Shown here piece after piece: positions 34,498-43,216 of a DNA stretch of 64,000 nucleotides (position 1 is its first letter; each line of letters opens with the position of its first letter). The DNA is from CAYJLF01 sp964371055 (GTDB taxonomy: Bacteria > Eisenbacteria > RBG-16-71-46 > CAIMUX01). Both the position numbers and the translations under genes were made by a program. The stretch lies in contig CAYJLF010000007.1 of assembly GCA_964371055.1 (NCBI GenBank), positions 1-64,000 on the forward strand, written 5' to 3'. The notes below the pieces were generated by a model, which had not been told where the DNA came from, did not search any database, and saw only the letters and a program-made list of their open reading frames with translations.

Positions 34498-35790
34498 ATG
34501 ATCCAAGCCAACTCCGCGCGATCGGGGCGAGCGCCGTCGGGCCTCCCCTTCGCTCTCTTCGGTCCGATCCTGGCGCTGGCGTTCGGCGGTTTCGCCGGCT
34601 GCGAGTCGGCCCCTCCCGGATCGGCGCCACCTCCGCCCGCCTCGTCCGCCGCCGCCTACGCCGATCCGAAGGTGGCGGAGATCGTCGTGGCCCGGGTCGG
34701 GAAGCGCGCGATCACGGTGCGGGATGTCGACGCGACCATGAAGATCCGTTTCACCCAGCTGAAGGATCTGAAGGGAGCCGACGCGGTCCACCAGAAGTGG
34801 GAGATCCTCCTCTCGATGTTCGACCAGATCCTCTGGGTCCAGGCGGGCGAGAAGCGCGGGATGGACAAGGAGGAGGAGTTCGTCCAGTCGATGGAGCTGT
34901 CGCGCAACTTCATCCTGTCCAACTACACCATCCGCCGCCTGGTGCACGAGCAGGCCAAGCCGACGGAGGAGGAGGTCAGGAGCTACTTCGAGGAGAACGA
35001 GGACCAGTTCCGCCAGGCGGCGCGCGCGCTGGTCGATCATCTGCTCGTCGGCACGCGGGGCGAGGCGGAGGAACTGCGCCGGCGCGCCCTCTCCGGCGAG
35101 GACTTCTCTGACCTCGCGCGGCGCCACTCGCTGGACGCCGAGAGCCGCAGTTCCGGTGGGAGTCTCGGCCCGGTCGGCGCCGCCTCGGTCGTGAACGGAT
35201 TCGATCAGGTCTATCCGCAGCTGAATCAGGCCATCTTCGCCACGCCGGCCGGCGGGATCACCGAACCGGTCTCGACGCCGCGCGGCTGGAGCATTTTCCG
35301 CGTGACCGAACGGCGGGAGGCGCGCGCCACCGACTTCGAGGAGGCCCGGACGGGCATCGAGAAGAAACTGCAGTCGAAGAAGTCGAACGAGCTTTTCGCC
35401 TCGATCCTCGACGAGATGCGGCGGGAAGCGCGAGCCTCGATCGACACCGCCGCCTGGCGGGACTACGCCTTCCGCATTCTCGGCCAGGATGACGTCTACG
35501 CCCTGGCGGAGTCGGAGCGGCGCCCCGAGCACCGCATCGGCTGGTTCCGGGAGTTCGCCCGCCGGCTGCCGAAGGATCCGCGTGCGCCGCAGGCCCTCTT
35601 CCTCGCCGGCTTCTCCGCGGCGGAGGACATGCGTGACTACCCGAGGGCGCGCGGTCTCTTCGAGGAGATGATCCGCCTCTATCCGGACCACGAGCTGGTC
35701 GCATCCGCCCGGTGGATGATCGAGAACATGGAGAAGGGACTGGAAAACCTGCCCTACGCCGACGAGATCAAGCGTCGGGCCGCCAGCTGA
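34498..35790 (+). CDS. parvulin-type peptidyl-prolyl isomerase lipoprotein
   Basis: The 430-residue protein has a signal peptide ending in the lipobox FAGC (Cys about 35), so it is a lipoprotein. A SurA-like N-domain is followed by a parvulin (PpiC) domain at about 175-270 ('ARALVDHLLVGTRGEAEEL', 'LARRHSLDAESRSSGGSLG'). The last third has a TPR-like hairpin ('LFLAGFSAAEDMRDYPRAR'). It probably assists folding of outer-membrane or periplasmic proteins. ATG 34498 follows rplI by 3 nt. Confidence 0.9.
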   Translation: MIQANSARSGRAPSGLPFALFGPILALAFGGFAGCESAPPGSAPPPPASSAAAYADPKVAEIVVARVGKRAITVRDVDATMKIRFTQLKDLKGADAVHQKWEILLSMFDQILWVQAGEKRGMDKEEEFVQSMELSRNFILSNYTIRRLVHEQAKPTEEEVRSYFEENEDQFRQAARALVDHLLVGTRGEAEELRRRALSGEDFSDLARRHSLDAESRSSGGSLGPVGAASVVNGFDQVYPQLNQAIFATPAGGITEPVSTPRGWSIFRVTERREARATDFEEARTGIEKKLQSKKSNELFASILDEMRREARASIDTAAWRDYAFRILGQDDVYALAESERRPEHRIGWFREFARRLPKDPRAPQALFLAGFSAAEDMRDYPRARGLFEEMIRLYPDHELVASARWMIENMEKGLENLPYADEIKRRAAS

Positions 35791-35814
35791 GAACGGCGCC
35801 GAGGGAGGCAGCCG

Positions 35815-36324
35815 ATGATCGAGGTCAAAATCCGGGACCTGAAGGTGGACGCCAAGAACCAGTTCCCGGTGGTCATCCTGCAGAGCGTCGACGGCAGCCG
35901 CGCGCTGCCGATCTGGATCGGGCCGCCGGAGGCGAGCGCGATCGCCCTCGAGTTGGCGGGGAAGAAGTTCCAGCGGCCGCTGACCCACGACCTGCTCGTC
36001 TCGATTCTGACCGGAGTCGGTGCGCGCGTGCGTCACGTCGAGATCACCGACCTCAGGGAGAACACGTTCTTCGCGCGCATCATCCTGGAGGGCCCCGGGG
36101 GGGTCCTGTCGATCGATGCCCGCCCGAGCGATTCGTTGGCCCTCGCGCTCAAGACCAAGGCGCGGATCTTCGTCGCCCCGCACCTTTTCGCCACGGAGAT
36201 GGACGCGCTCTTGCAGACCGAGCCGTCGGCGGACCCGGAGACGACCGAGAAGGAGCGCACCGAAGCGCTGAAGGAGTTCCTCGAGAATCTCGATCCGAAG
36301 GACTTCGGGAAGTTTTCGTTCTGA
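35815..36324 (+). CDS. bifunctional nuclease family (DUF151) protein
   Basis: The 169-residue protein has the DUF151 core 'LPIWIGPPEASAIALEL', 'RPLTHDLL' and 'IDARPSDSLALALKTKARIF'. Homologues are reported as dual DNase/RNase or as proteins of unknown role; the plant relatives act in defence. A short charged C-terminal tail (UvrB/C-like motif 'EALKEFLENLDPKDFGKF') follows. ATG 35815 has GAGGGAGG upstream. It sits between the isomerase and the carbonic anhydrase gene. Confidence 0.92.
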   Translation: MIEVKIRDLKVDAKNQFPVVILQSVDGSRALPIWIGPPEASAIALELAGKKFQRPLTHDLLVSILTGVGARVRHVEITDLRENTFFARIILEGPGGVLSIDARPSDSLALALKTKARIFVAPHLFATEMDALLQTEPSADPETTEKERTEALKEFLENLDPKDFGKFSF

Positions 36325-36340
36325 CGGTCGGAGGTGTCCT

Positions 36341-36892
36341 GTGATCTCTCCCGATGCGCGGGTGATTCCGTTCCGCGGCGCTCGCCCGGTCCTGCACGAG
36401 GAGGTCTTCCTCGCTCCGATGGTGACGGTGATCGGGGATGTCATCATCGGAGAGGGCAGCTCCCTCTGGTACCACACCGTCGTGCGAGGCGACGTCAACT
36501 TCGTCCGGATCGGCCGCGATTCCAACCTGCAGGACGGCTGCGTCGTCCACGTGACGACCGATACCCACCCGGTGCGGATCGGGGATGAGGTCGTGGTCGG
36601 GCATGCCGCGGTCGTGCACGGCGCCACGCTCGAGGATGGATGTCTGGTCGGGATCGGCGCGCGCGTGCTGGACGGCGCGCGGATCGGCGCCGGCGCAATG
36701 GTCGGGGCGGGCGCTCTCGTCCCGCCGGGGCTGGAAGTGCCGCCGCGGGTCCTGGTGGTGGGCGCCCCCGCCCGGGTCAGCCGCGCGCTTACCGCGGAGG
36801 AACTGGAGCGCACGCGAGCGATCGCGCGCCACTATCGCGAACTGGCGCGGCGCCATGCGCGGGAGCTTGGACTCGTCAGGCCGGAGGCGTGA
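36341..36892 (+). CDS. gamma-carbonic anhydrase family protein
   Basis: The 183-residue left-handed beta-helix protein shows hexapeptide turns such as 'VIGDVIIGEGSSLW'. Three metal-binding His residues are in place ('GCVVHV', 'VVGHAAVVHG'). The start '..VFLAPMVTVIGDV' and 'LWYHTVVRGDVN' match the YrdA/CaiE class, whose carbonic anhydrase activity varies. GTG 36341 follows GGAGGT. The stop codon lies inside an 18-bp tandem repeat. Confidence 0.93.
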   Translation: MISPDARVIPFRGARPVLHEEVFLAPMVTVIGDVIIGEGSSLWYHTVVRGDVNFVRIGRDSNLQDGCVVHVTTDTHPVRIGDEVVVGHAAVVHGATLEDGCLVGIGARVLDGARIGAGAMVGAGALVPPGLEVPPRVLVVGAPARVSRALTAEELERTRAIARHYRELARRHARELGLVRPEA

Positions 36893-36934
36893 AGGGGGCC
36901 GGAGGCGTGAAGGGGGCCGGAGGCGTGAAGGGTC
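36881..36934 (+). repeat. three 18-bp tandem repeats across the carbonic anhydrase stop
   Basis: CCGGAGGCGTGAAGGGGG occurs at 36881 and 36899, with a slightly changed third copy from 36917. The first copy encodes the last residues and stop of the carbonic anhydrase gene. It lies between two converging genes. Confidence 0.85.
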
Positions 36935-36966
36935 GGATCGGCCGCTCGCCCCGCCGGGGAGACCGG

Positions 36967-37701
36967 CTATCCGAGGAGCCGGAAGCGGAACGGGACGATC
37001 ACGGTGAAGGGGACCAGGCGGCGCTCCTTCCGCAGCGGCTTGAACTCCCACTGGCGCATCGCCCGGATCGCCGCCTCCTCGATGTCGAGACCGAACGGCG
37101 GACTGCGAAGCACGGTGACCCCGGCCACGCGACCGAGGATGTCGACGCGGACTTCGAGTTCGACCAGCCCCTCGATCTCCTCGCGGATGGCCCGCGTCGG
37201 GTAGGCGGGGCGCACGATCTTCAGCGTCTGGAACTGCTCCGACAACGCCCGCTCGCCGCTCGTCGGCTGCTGGCTCCAGTCTTCTCCCAGGACGATGATG
37301 ATCGGTTCCTCGGGTTCTGCCGGCTGCGGCCGGGGGCGGATGACCCGGATCGGAGGAAAGACCATCTCGGAGGCGGCGTCGGAGGCGCGTTCCGCGAGGG
37401 CTGGATCGTGCGGCACGAACGTCTGGGCGCGCAGGGCACCGTCTTTGACCCGTTCCGCGGCGAGTTCCTCCTGGCTCCGGATGATCTCCTCCTCCGGGGC
37501 GAGGTTGACCAGGCGGGTCGGTCCCTCGTAACCGAGGTTCATCATCGCCTCGGGCCGGGACCGGATCGGAACGTCGCGGAGCGCCCAGACCAGCAACAGG
37601 TGCCCCGCGAGGGAGAGAAGGACTCCCATCCGGGAGCGGCGCCGCCACTGGTTCTCGAGCAGAACCCGACGCCGGAAGTTCAGGGCGGTGTCCGAGGGCA
37701 T
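36967..37701 (-). CDS. TonB-like energy transducer
   Basis: The 244-residue protein has one N-terminal membrane helix (about 20-40, 'GVLLSLAGHLLLVWALR'), a Pro-rich periplasmic linker ('RPRPQPAEPEEP') and a C-terminal TonB domain ('VRPAYPTRAIREEIEGLVEL', 'VDILGRVAGVTVLRS', 'AIRAMRQWEFKPL'). It should couple the proton gradient to outer-membrane receptors such as the one at 48.8 kb. ExbB/ExbD are not in the window. ATG 37701 is preceded by GAGGAGCC. Confidence 0.93.
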   Translation of the reverse strand: MPSDTALNFRRRVLLENQWRRRSRMGVLLSLAGHLLLVWALRDVPIRSRPEAMMNLGYEGPTRLVNLAPEEEIIRSQEELAAERVKDGALRAQTFVPHDPALAERASDAASEMVFPPIRVIRPRPQPAEPEEPIIIVLGEDWSQQPTSGERALSEQFQTLKIVRPAYPTRAIREEIEGLVELEVRVDILGRVAGVTVLRSPPFGLDIEEAAIRAMRQWEFKPLRKERRLVPFTVIVPFRFRLLG

Positions 37702-37782
37702 GGCTCCTCGCTCGACGGTAACAGAGGCCTCGTCGGGCCGCAACGTGGCTGGAGACGGACCCGACGTCCCCCGCTGCGCCGC

Positions 37783-37812
37783 TTGACAAGCGCTCGGACC
37801 GCTCCCTATCGT
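37783..37812 (+). promoter_or_regulatory. sigma-70-type promoter of fusA
   Basis: TTGACA, an 18-nt spacer and TATCGT lie 17-46 nt before the fusA start codon. Transcription would begin near 37819, giving a leader of only about 10 nt. Confidence 0.6.
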
Positions 37813-37828
37813 CCGCCCGAGGTAGCGC

Positions 37829-39886
37829 ATGGAACATGACCCAACACTGCAGAAGCTGCGCAATATCGGGATCATCGCCCACATCGACGCGGGCAAGACC
37901 ACGACGACGGAGCGCATCCTTTACTACACCGGGATCTCGCATGCCCTGGGCGAGGTGGACGACGGCTCCACACAGATGGACTGGATGGACCAGGAACGGG
38001 AGCGGGGGATCACCATCACCTCGGCCGCGACCCGTTTCCGCTGGGGCGAGTACGAAATCAACCTGATCGACACCCCCGGCCATGTCGACTTCACGGCGGA
38101 GGTCGAACGGTCGCTGCGGGTGCTGGACGGCGCCGTCGTCGTCCTTTGTGCCGTGGGAGGGGTCGAACCGCAGTCGGAGATGGTCTGGCATCAGGCCGAA
38201 CGCTACGACGTCCCGCGGATCCTCTTCGTGAACAAGATGGACCGTCTCGGGGCGAGCTTCGAGAACGTGATCGAGGAGGTACGGGGAAAGCTGGGCGTGA
38301 CCCCGGTCGTGCTTAACTTCCCGGTAGGGAGTTCCGAGAGCTTCGACGGTGTCATCGACGTGCTGCGGGGAGTGTGGCTGCGCTGGAACGAACACGACCA
38401 GGGGGCGACCTGGCGGGAGGAGGCGGTCCCGGAAGGGGAGCGGCCGCGCCTCGAAGCCTGGCGTCAGGCCCTTCTCGACTCGGTCGCGTCGGCCGATGAC
38501 TCGATTCTCGAGCTCTACCTGGCCGGCGAGGAACTGCCCGCCGCGCGGTTGACGGCGGCGCTCCGCCCCCTCGTGATCGGGCGGAAGCTCTTCCCCGTCT
38601 TCTCCGGCGCCTCGTTGCGCAACCAGGGGATCCAGCCCCTGCTCAACGGCGTCGTCGACTTCCTGCCGGCGCCGGACGAGGTCCCCCCGCCGATCGCGGT
38701 GCGCCCGGAAACGGGCGAGGCGGTGGCGCGCCCCCCGGATCCGAAAGCTCCGTTTCTCGGTTTCGTCTTCAAGACCCACACCGACCGCGAGCGGGGCCGC
38801 GACAGCTTCGTCCGCATCTACTCGGGGACGCTGCGGGAGGGAATGAGCCTGACCGGGCCGCGCATCAAGGGGTACGAGCGCGTCGCGCGCCTCTTCCGCG
38901 TCCACGCGGACAAGCGCCGCGCCATCAAGGAAGCTTCGGCCGGAGATATCGTGCTGGTCAGCGGGCTGCGACAGGCGGTCACCGCCGACACGCTGTGCGA
39001 GGGTGAGGCGCTCCGACTCGCGGGGGTCAGCTTCCCGCAGCCGGTCGTCTCCGCGTCGCTGGAGGCGCGGAGCGCGGGGGACGAGGAGAAGATCCAGACC
39101 GCGCTGGCCAAGCTGTCGAACGATGACCCGACCTTCGCGGTCAAGCAGGATGAAGACACCGGGCAGACCGTGATCTCGGGGATGGGGGAACTGCACCTCG
39201 AGGTGTTGGAACAGCGGCTGGTCCGGGAGTTCGGCCTCAAGATCCGCATCGGCAAGCCGCAGGTGACCTATCGCGAGACGATCACGGAGACGGTCGAGAG
39301 CGAAGGTCTCTACGATCACTTCACCGCCGGCAAGCAGCACTTCGCCGTGGTGCGGATCCGGTTCGCGCCCCAGCCGCGCGGTTCGGGCTTCAAATTCGCG
39401 AACGAGCTGCCGGACGAGCGGATCCCCGCTCCGATGGTGGCGATGATCGAACGGGCCCTGCGGGACTGCACCGAGAGCGGCATCCTCTACGGCTATCCCG
39501 TGGTTGACCTGAAGGCGGCGCTGCTCGATGGCCAGTGGAGCGACGCGCACTCGACCGACTTCGCCTACCGTGTGGCGGCGCAGAACGCCTTCCGCGAGGG
39601 GTGCCGGCGCGCCGGACCGGTCCTCCTGGAGCCGATCATGTCGCTGGAGATCGTGACGCCGCGCGAGTTCACGGGTGGAATCCTCAGCAACCTGGCGGCG
39701 CGTCACGGGCGGGTGATCGGCACCGAGACACGGGAGCAGATCCAGATCCTGCGCGCGGAAGCGCCGCTCTCGAGCATGTTCGGATACGCCACCGACCTGA
39801 GATCCGCCTCGCAGGGGCGGGCGACCTACTCCATGATCTTCTCGCACTACGATCTGGTGGCGGGCGGGGCGGGTGCGCCCGCCTGA
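37829..39886 (+). CDS. fusA: elongation factor G (fusA-like, EF-G2 type)
   Basis: The 685-residue GTPase has all G motifs: AHIDAGKTTTTE (G1), ERGITI (G2), DTPGHVDF (G3) and NKMD (G4), plus EF-G domains II-V ('GMGELHLEVLEQRL', 'VTPREFTGGILSNLAARHG'). It is not beside rpsL/rpsG/tuf, so it may be a second, free-standing EF-G rather than the main translocase. The start has a short leader and no strong ribosome binding site. selA follows after 22 nt. Confidence 0.93.
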   Translation: MEHDPTLQKLRNIGIIAHIDAGKTTTTERILYYTGISHALGEVDDGSTQMDWMDQERERGITITSAATRFRWGEYEINLIDTPGHVDFTAEVERSLRVLDGAVVVLCAVGGVEPQSEMVWHQAERYDVPRILFVNKMDRLGASFENVIEEVRGKLGVTPVVLNFPVGSSESFDGVIDVLRGVWLRWNEHDQGATWREEAVPEGERPRLEAWRQALLDSVASADDSILELYLAGEELPAARLTAALRPLVIGRKLFPVFSGASLRNQGIQPLLNGVVDFLPAPDEVPPPIAVRPETGEAVARPPDPKAPFLGFVFKTHTDRERGRDSFVRIYSGTLREGMSLTGPRIKGYERVARLFRVHADKRRAIKEASAGDIVLVSGLRQAVTADTLCEGEALRLAGVSFPQPVVSASLEARSAGDEEKIQTALAKLSNDDPTFAVKQDEDTGQTVISGMGELHLEVLEQRLVREFGLKIRIGKPQVTYRETITETVESEGLYDHFTAGKQHFAVVRIRFAPQPRGSGFKFANELPDERIPAPMVAMIERALRDCTESGILYGYPVVDLKAALLDGQWSDAHSTDFAYRVAAQNAFREGCRRAGPVLLEPIMSLEIVTPREFTGGILSNLAARHGRVIGTETREQIQILRAEAPLSSMFGYATDLRSASQGRATYSMIFSHYDLVAGGAGAPA

Positions 39887-39908
39887 CCCGGCCGGACAGG
39901 GAGGATCG

Positions 39909-41354
39909 ATGACGGGCGACCCCGGTGGCGCGCGCGCCGAGTATCGAGAGCTGCCCCCGGTGGGGGAGATGCTCCAGAGCTGGGAGACCCGCCGGACCAC
40001 GGCCGGCGTCCCTCCGGAGCTGCTGGCGGCCTGGATCCGGGAAGCGACGGAAGAGGCGCGGGCCGCGATCCGCGCCGCCGGTGAGGCCGGGACGGCTCCT
40101 CCGATCCAAGGCCGGGTCGCCTGGGCGGCGTGGATCGACGAGCGGGTGACGACCCGGCTCGACGAACGCGCGACGACGGAGCCTCGCCGGGTGATCAACG
40201 CGACGGGGATTCTGCTCCACACCAATCTGGGAAGATCGCCCTGGTCTGCGCCGGCCCTCCGGATGATGTGGGAAGCGGCCGGAGGGTACTCCAGTCTCGA
40301 GATGGATCTCGACTCCGGACGCCGCCGTTCGCGCCTCGATCCGATCCGGCGGCTCCTCCCGCTCGTGACCGGCGCCGAGGCCGGGATCGCGGTGCACAAC
40401 AACGCAGCCGCCGTCTACCTGGCTCTCGTGGCGCTGGCCGCGGGGCGCGAGGTGATCGTCTCCCGGGGACACCTGGTCGAGATCGGCGGGTCGTTCCGGC
40501 TTCCCGAGATCATGGCGGCGAGCGGCGCGAAGCTGGTCGAGGTGGGATCGACCAACCGAACGCGGCTCTCCGACTACGAGAAGGCGATCGGCCCCGACAC
40601 GGCGCTCCTGCTCCAGGTCCATCCGAGCAACTTCCGCCTGGTGGGATTCACGGAAGAAGTGACGACGATGGAGCTGGCCGCGCTCTCCGTGCGCCACCGC
40701 CTGCCGCTGATGTACGACGTCGGCAGCGGCGCGCTGCGGCGGCACGGGGCGTTCGCCTTCGGCGAGCCGACCGTCGAGCAGGCGCTGGAAGACGGCGCCG
40801 ACCTCGTCAGCTTCAGCGGCGATAAACTGCTCGGCGGTCCGCAGGCCGGCATCCTGGTCGGACGCCAGAGCTGGATCGAGCGGCTCTCCCGGCATCCGGT
40901 CGCACGGGTCGTCCGTCTGGACAAGATCGCGCTCGCCGCGCTGGCGGGCTCGCTCGAGGCCTGGCTCGATCCCAAGACGGCGCCGGCGCGCATCCCTCTG
41001 CTCGCGCTCCTGGCCCGCCAGGAAGAAGAGCTGGAGCAGTTGGCCGAGGAACTGCAAGCGCGTCTGCGCCCGGCTCTCCCGCCGCCTTGGTCGATCGAGG
41101 TGACGGCGACCGAGGCGGAGGTGGGTGGCGGCAGCCTCCCGGGGGTGACGCTTCCCTCGCGGGCCGTGGCCTTGACCCACCCGAGTCTCGGCCTCGACGC
41201 GATCGCCCGGAAGCTGCGCCGGGGGCATCCGGCCGTGGCGGGTCGGATCGAACAGGATCGGCTGCTGCTCGACGTGCGGGCGCTCCTGCCGGGCGACGTC
41301 GAGCGGATCGCGGCGGCCGTGGCCTCGCTCGTCCCGGTGGCGGAGAGGACATGA
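39909..41354 (+). CDS. selA: L-seryl-tRNA(Sec) selenium transferase
   Basis: SelA converts Ser-tRNA(Sec) to selenocysteyl-tRNA with selenophosphate and PLP. The 481-residue protein has 'RRVINATGILLHTNLGRSP', 'YSSLEMDLDSGRR', 'VHNNAAAVYLAL' and the PLP lysine K306 in 'SFSGDKLLGGPQAG'. All motifs are intact. selB and the Sec tRNA, often adjacent, are not in the window. The stop overlaps the next gene by 4 nt. Confidence 0.96.
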   Translation: MTGDPGGARAEYRELPPVGEMLQSWETRRTTAGVPPELLAAWIREATEEARAAIRAAGEAGTAPPIQGRVAWAAWIDERVTTRLDERATTEPRRVINATGILLHTNLGRSPWSAPALRMMWEAAGGYSSLEMDLDSGRRRSRLDPIRRLLPLVTGAEAGIAVHNNAAAVYLALVALAAGREVIVSRGHLVEIGGSFRLPEIMAASGAKLVEVGSTNRTRLSDYEKAIGPDTALLLQVHPSNFRLVGFTEEVTTMELAALSVRHRLPLMYDVGSGALRRHGAFAFGEPTVEQALEDGADLVSFSGDKLLGGPQAGILVGRQSWIERLSRHPVARVVRLDKIALAALAGSLEAWLDPKTAPARIPLLALLARQEEELEQLAEELQARLRPALPPPWSIEVTATEAEVGGGSLPGVTLPSRAVALTHPSLGLDAIARKLRRGHPAVAGRIEQDRLLLDVRALLPGDVERIAAAVASLVPVAERT

Positions 41355-43159
41355 GCTACTTCGGCTCGGCCGAGGAGGCCGCGCGCGCGCTCGATCTGCC
41401 GCTCTATCTGCGCGCCGATCCGGACCCCGGCTGCCTGCTCCGCCACGACCGCCTCAGCCGGTACGCCGCGCCGACGGTCCATGCCGCCCGCCTCTTCGCG
41501 CGGTTCCGCGACTCGATCCCGGGTGGCATCGGGGGCCGGGCGGAAGGCGCGCGTGCGGTCTGGGTCGCCGGACCGTGGGGATCGCTGGAGCACCTCCCGT
41601 GGGCGGTCGGCCTGGCCGATCAACTCGCGCGCAGCGGGACCCGGGTCTGGCTGGCGGAGCGCGCGGCCGGCGGACCGATCGCGGCGCTCGCGCCGGGAGT
41701 GCGGCCCGCGACCGAAGGGCCCGAAGGAGCCGAGTCGGTGCTCGGGACTCCGCTCTACGATGCGGCTTCCGACCTGGCCGGCGTTCGCCTGATCTTCGGC
41801 GCGGGGCCGAGCGGATCGACGTCGCCGGGAGGCAGCGGGGCTGCCACGACCCGCACCATTCGTTCGGGATGGCTCATCCTGGCCGATGGGCTCCCCGAGG
41901 AGCTCGATGGACCCTATCCATCTGCGGACGGGCTCGATGGAGTCGTGCTGGTCGCCTCATTCCGAGATCACGGGCGCTTCGAACTGGAGTCCGTGGCTCG
42001 GGGGCTGCGCGCCGCCGGGCACCATCTGCTCGGCCTGGTGGCGATCGGTCCGCGGGGGGTGGATCCCGGGATCCCCGAGCCGGTCGCGGTGGCTGAGACG
42101 AAACGGGCGGAACCGGAAGCGCCTGAGAAGGCGCCGGTGAGCTCCGCGACGGTCGACGATCCACGCCCCGTGGGGTCGATCGTCGAGCGGTCGGCCGCGG
42201 TTCCTCCGGTCGAGGAGCGTGCGGCCGAGGTCCTCCTGGTCGAAGAGCATGCGGCCGAGGTTTTTCCGGTCGAGGAGCATGCGGCCGAAGTTCTCCCGGT
42301 CGAGGAGCATCCGGCCGAAGCTCTTCCAGTCGAGGAGCGTGCGGCCGAGGTCCTCCCGGTCGAGGTGCGTCCGGCCGAGGGCCATCCTCCCGAAGAACTT
42401 CCCGCCGAGGTCCGTCCCGCGGAGCACCTTCTCGCCGACAGCTCGCCGGCCGCTCCAGAGGCCGAGGCGCCGCTCGACGCAGCGGAGCCGGAGGTGGTTG
42501 GGGACACGGTCGTCGCCGAGGAGCCGCCCCCGCGCGCCGTGGCGCTCCTTTCGACCTGGGAACGGGCCTCGCGCGCCGACCACCGCCGCCGGCGGGTCGG
42601 GACGGTGCTGGCGACGATCGGGGCCCTCCTGGCGGCGGTGGCGATCCTCTACGTCCTCTTCCTGCGACCCCGCGGCGTCAGCCTGGCTCCTCGGGTCGAC
42701 CAGACCCGAACGGTCGAGCCGCGCCCGGCGGACCCCCTCTCGACCGTGGAGCGAGAGCCGAGCCGATTCGCGGCGACGGAGCTGCCGGGCGGCGACGCGC
42801 CCGGTCCCGCCCCGAGCGACACCGGTCAGCAACGTGGATTCGAGATCGAGCCCGCTACCCCGCCCGGGCCGGGCGACTACGTGATCCATCTCAGCTCGTT
42901 CAAGCTTCGGCCCGAGGCCGAGGACGAGCTGGAGCGCCTCCGAGCTCTGGGGATCGAGGCCCGCTCCCTTCAGGTCGAAGTGCCCGGGCGCGGAAGCTGG
43001 TATCGCATCGTGGCAGGCAGATTTGTTAGTTTCGCCGAGGCGGAGAGTGTCGCGCTGTCCTGGGAGGGGCGCGACCTCATCCCCTACGCGCACATCGCGC
43101 CCGAAGGAGGGCGGGGGACTCCAGTTCCCATCGGTGCCCGCGACGACGCCCAGCCCTGA
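41351..43159 (+). CDS. SPOR-domain membrane protein with decapeptide repeats
   Basis: The 602-residue protein has four parts. Residues 1-240 look like a Rossmann-type P-loop relic ('AVWVAGPWGSLEHLPWAVG') without a Walker lysine. Residues about 287-356 are seven 10-residue repeats of the VEEHAAEVLP type. One membrane helix lies near 420-440. The C-terminal SPOR domain ('YVIHLSSFKLRPEAEDEL', 'SWYRIVAGRFVSFAEAE') binds denuded peptidoglycan at division sites. It overlaps selA (ATGA) and ends 57 nt before smc. Confidence 0.85.
   Translation: MSYFGSAEEAARALDLPLYLRADPDPGCLLRHDRLSRYAAPTVHAARLFARFRDSIPGGIGGRAEGARAVWVAGPWGSLEHLPWAVGLADQLARSGTRVWLAERAAGGPIAALAPGVRPATEGPEGAESVLGTPLYDAASDLAGVRLIFGAGPSGSTSPGGSGAATTRTIRSGWLILADGLPEELDGPYPSADGLDGVVLVASFRDHGRFELESVARGLRAAGHHLLGLVAIGPRGVDPGIPEPVAVAETKRAEPEAPEKAPVSSATVDDPRPVGSIVERSAAVPPVEERAAEVLLVEEHAAEVFPVEEHAAEVLPVEEHPAEALPVEERAAEVLPVEVRPAEGHPPEELPAEVRPAEHLLADSSPAAPEAEAPLDAAEPEVVGDTVVAEEPPPRAVALLSTWERASRADHRRRRVGTVLATIGALLAAVAILYVLFLRPRGVSLAPRVDQTRTVEPRPADPLSTVEREPSRFAATELPGGDAPGPAPSDTGQQRGFEIEPATPPGPGDYVIHLSSFKLRPEAEDELERLRALGIEARSLQVEVPGRGSWYRIVAGRFVSFAEAESVALSWEGRDLIPYAHIAPEGGRGTPVPIGARDDAQP
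42209..42418 (+). repeat. seven 30-bp in-frame tandem repeats in the SPOR gene
   Basis: Each unit starts GTCGAGGAGC or a close variant and encodes a VEEHAAEVLP-like decapeptide. The first five copies (42209-42358) are near-identical and the last two are degenerate. The units vary by single bases, as in slippage- or recombination-driven arrays. Confidence 0.9.
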
Positions 43160-43216
43160 CCGGGCGCGTCCGCGCACGCTTCGCACCTCGGGCCCCGCAA
43201 CAGGGAAGGAGCCTCT

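Noticed and set aside
33616..36813. Very long minus-strand open frame (about 1,065 codons)
   Set aside because: It is antisense to rpsR, rplI, the isomerase and DUF151 genes, all with family matches. GC-rich codon bias leaves few stops on the opposite strand.
36149..40402. Minus-strand open frame of about 1,417 codons
   Set aside because: It runs antisense through fusA and selA and shows only low-complexity Arg/Pro/Gly text; the true genes are on the plus strand.
42209..42418. Tandem repeats resembling a CRISPR array
   Set aside because: The 30-bp units are contiguous, in frame and have no spacers; they encode a decapeptide repeat.
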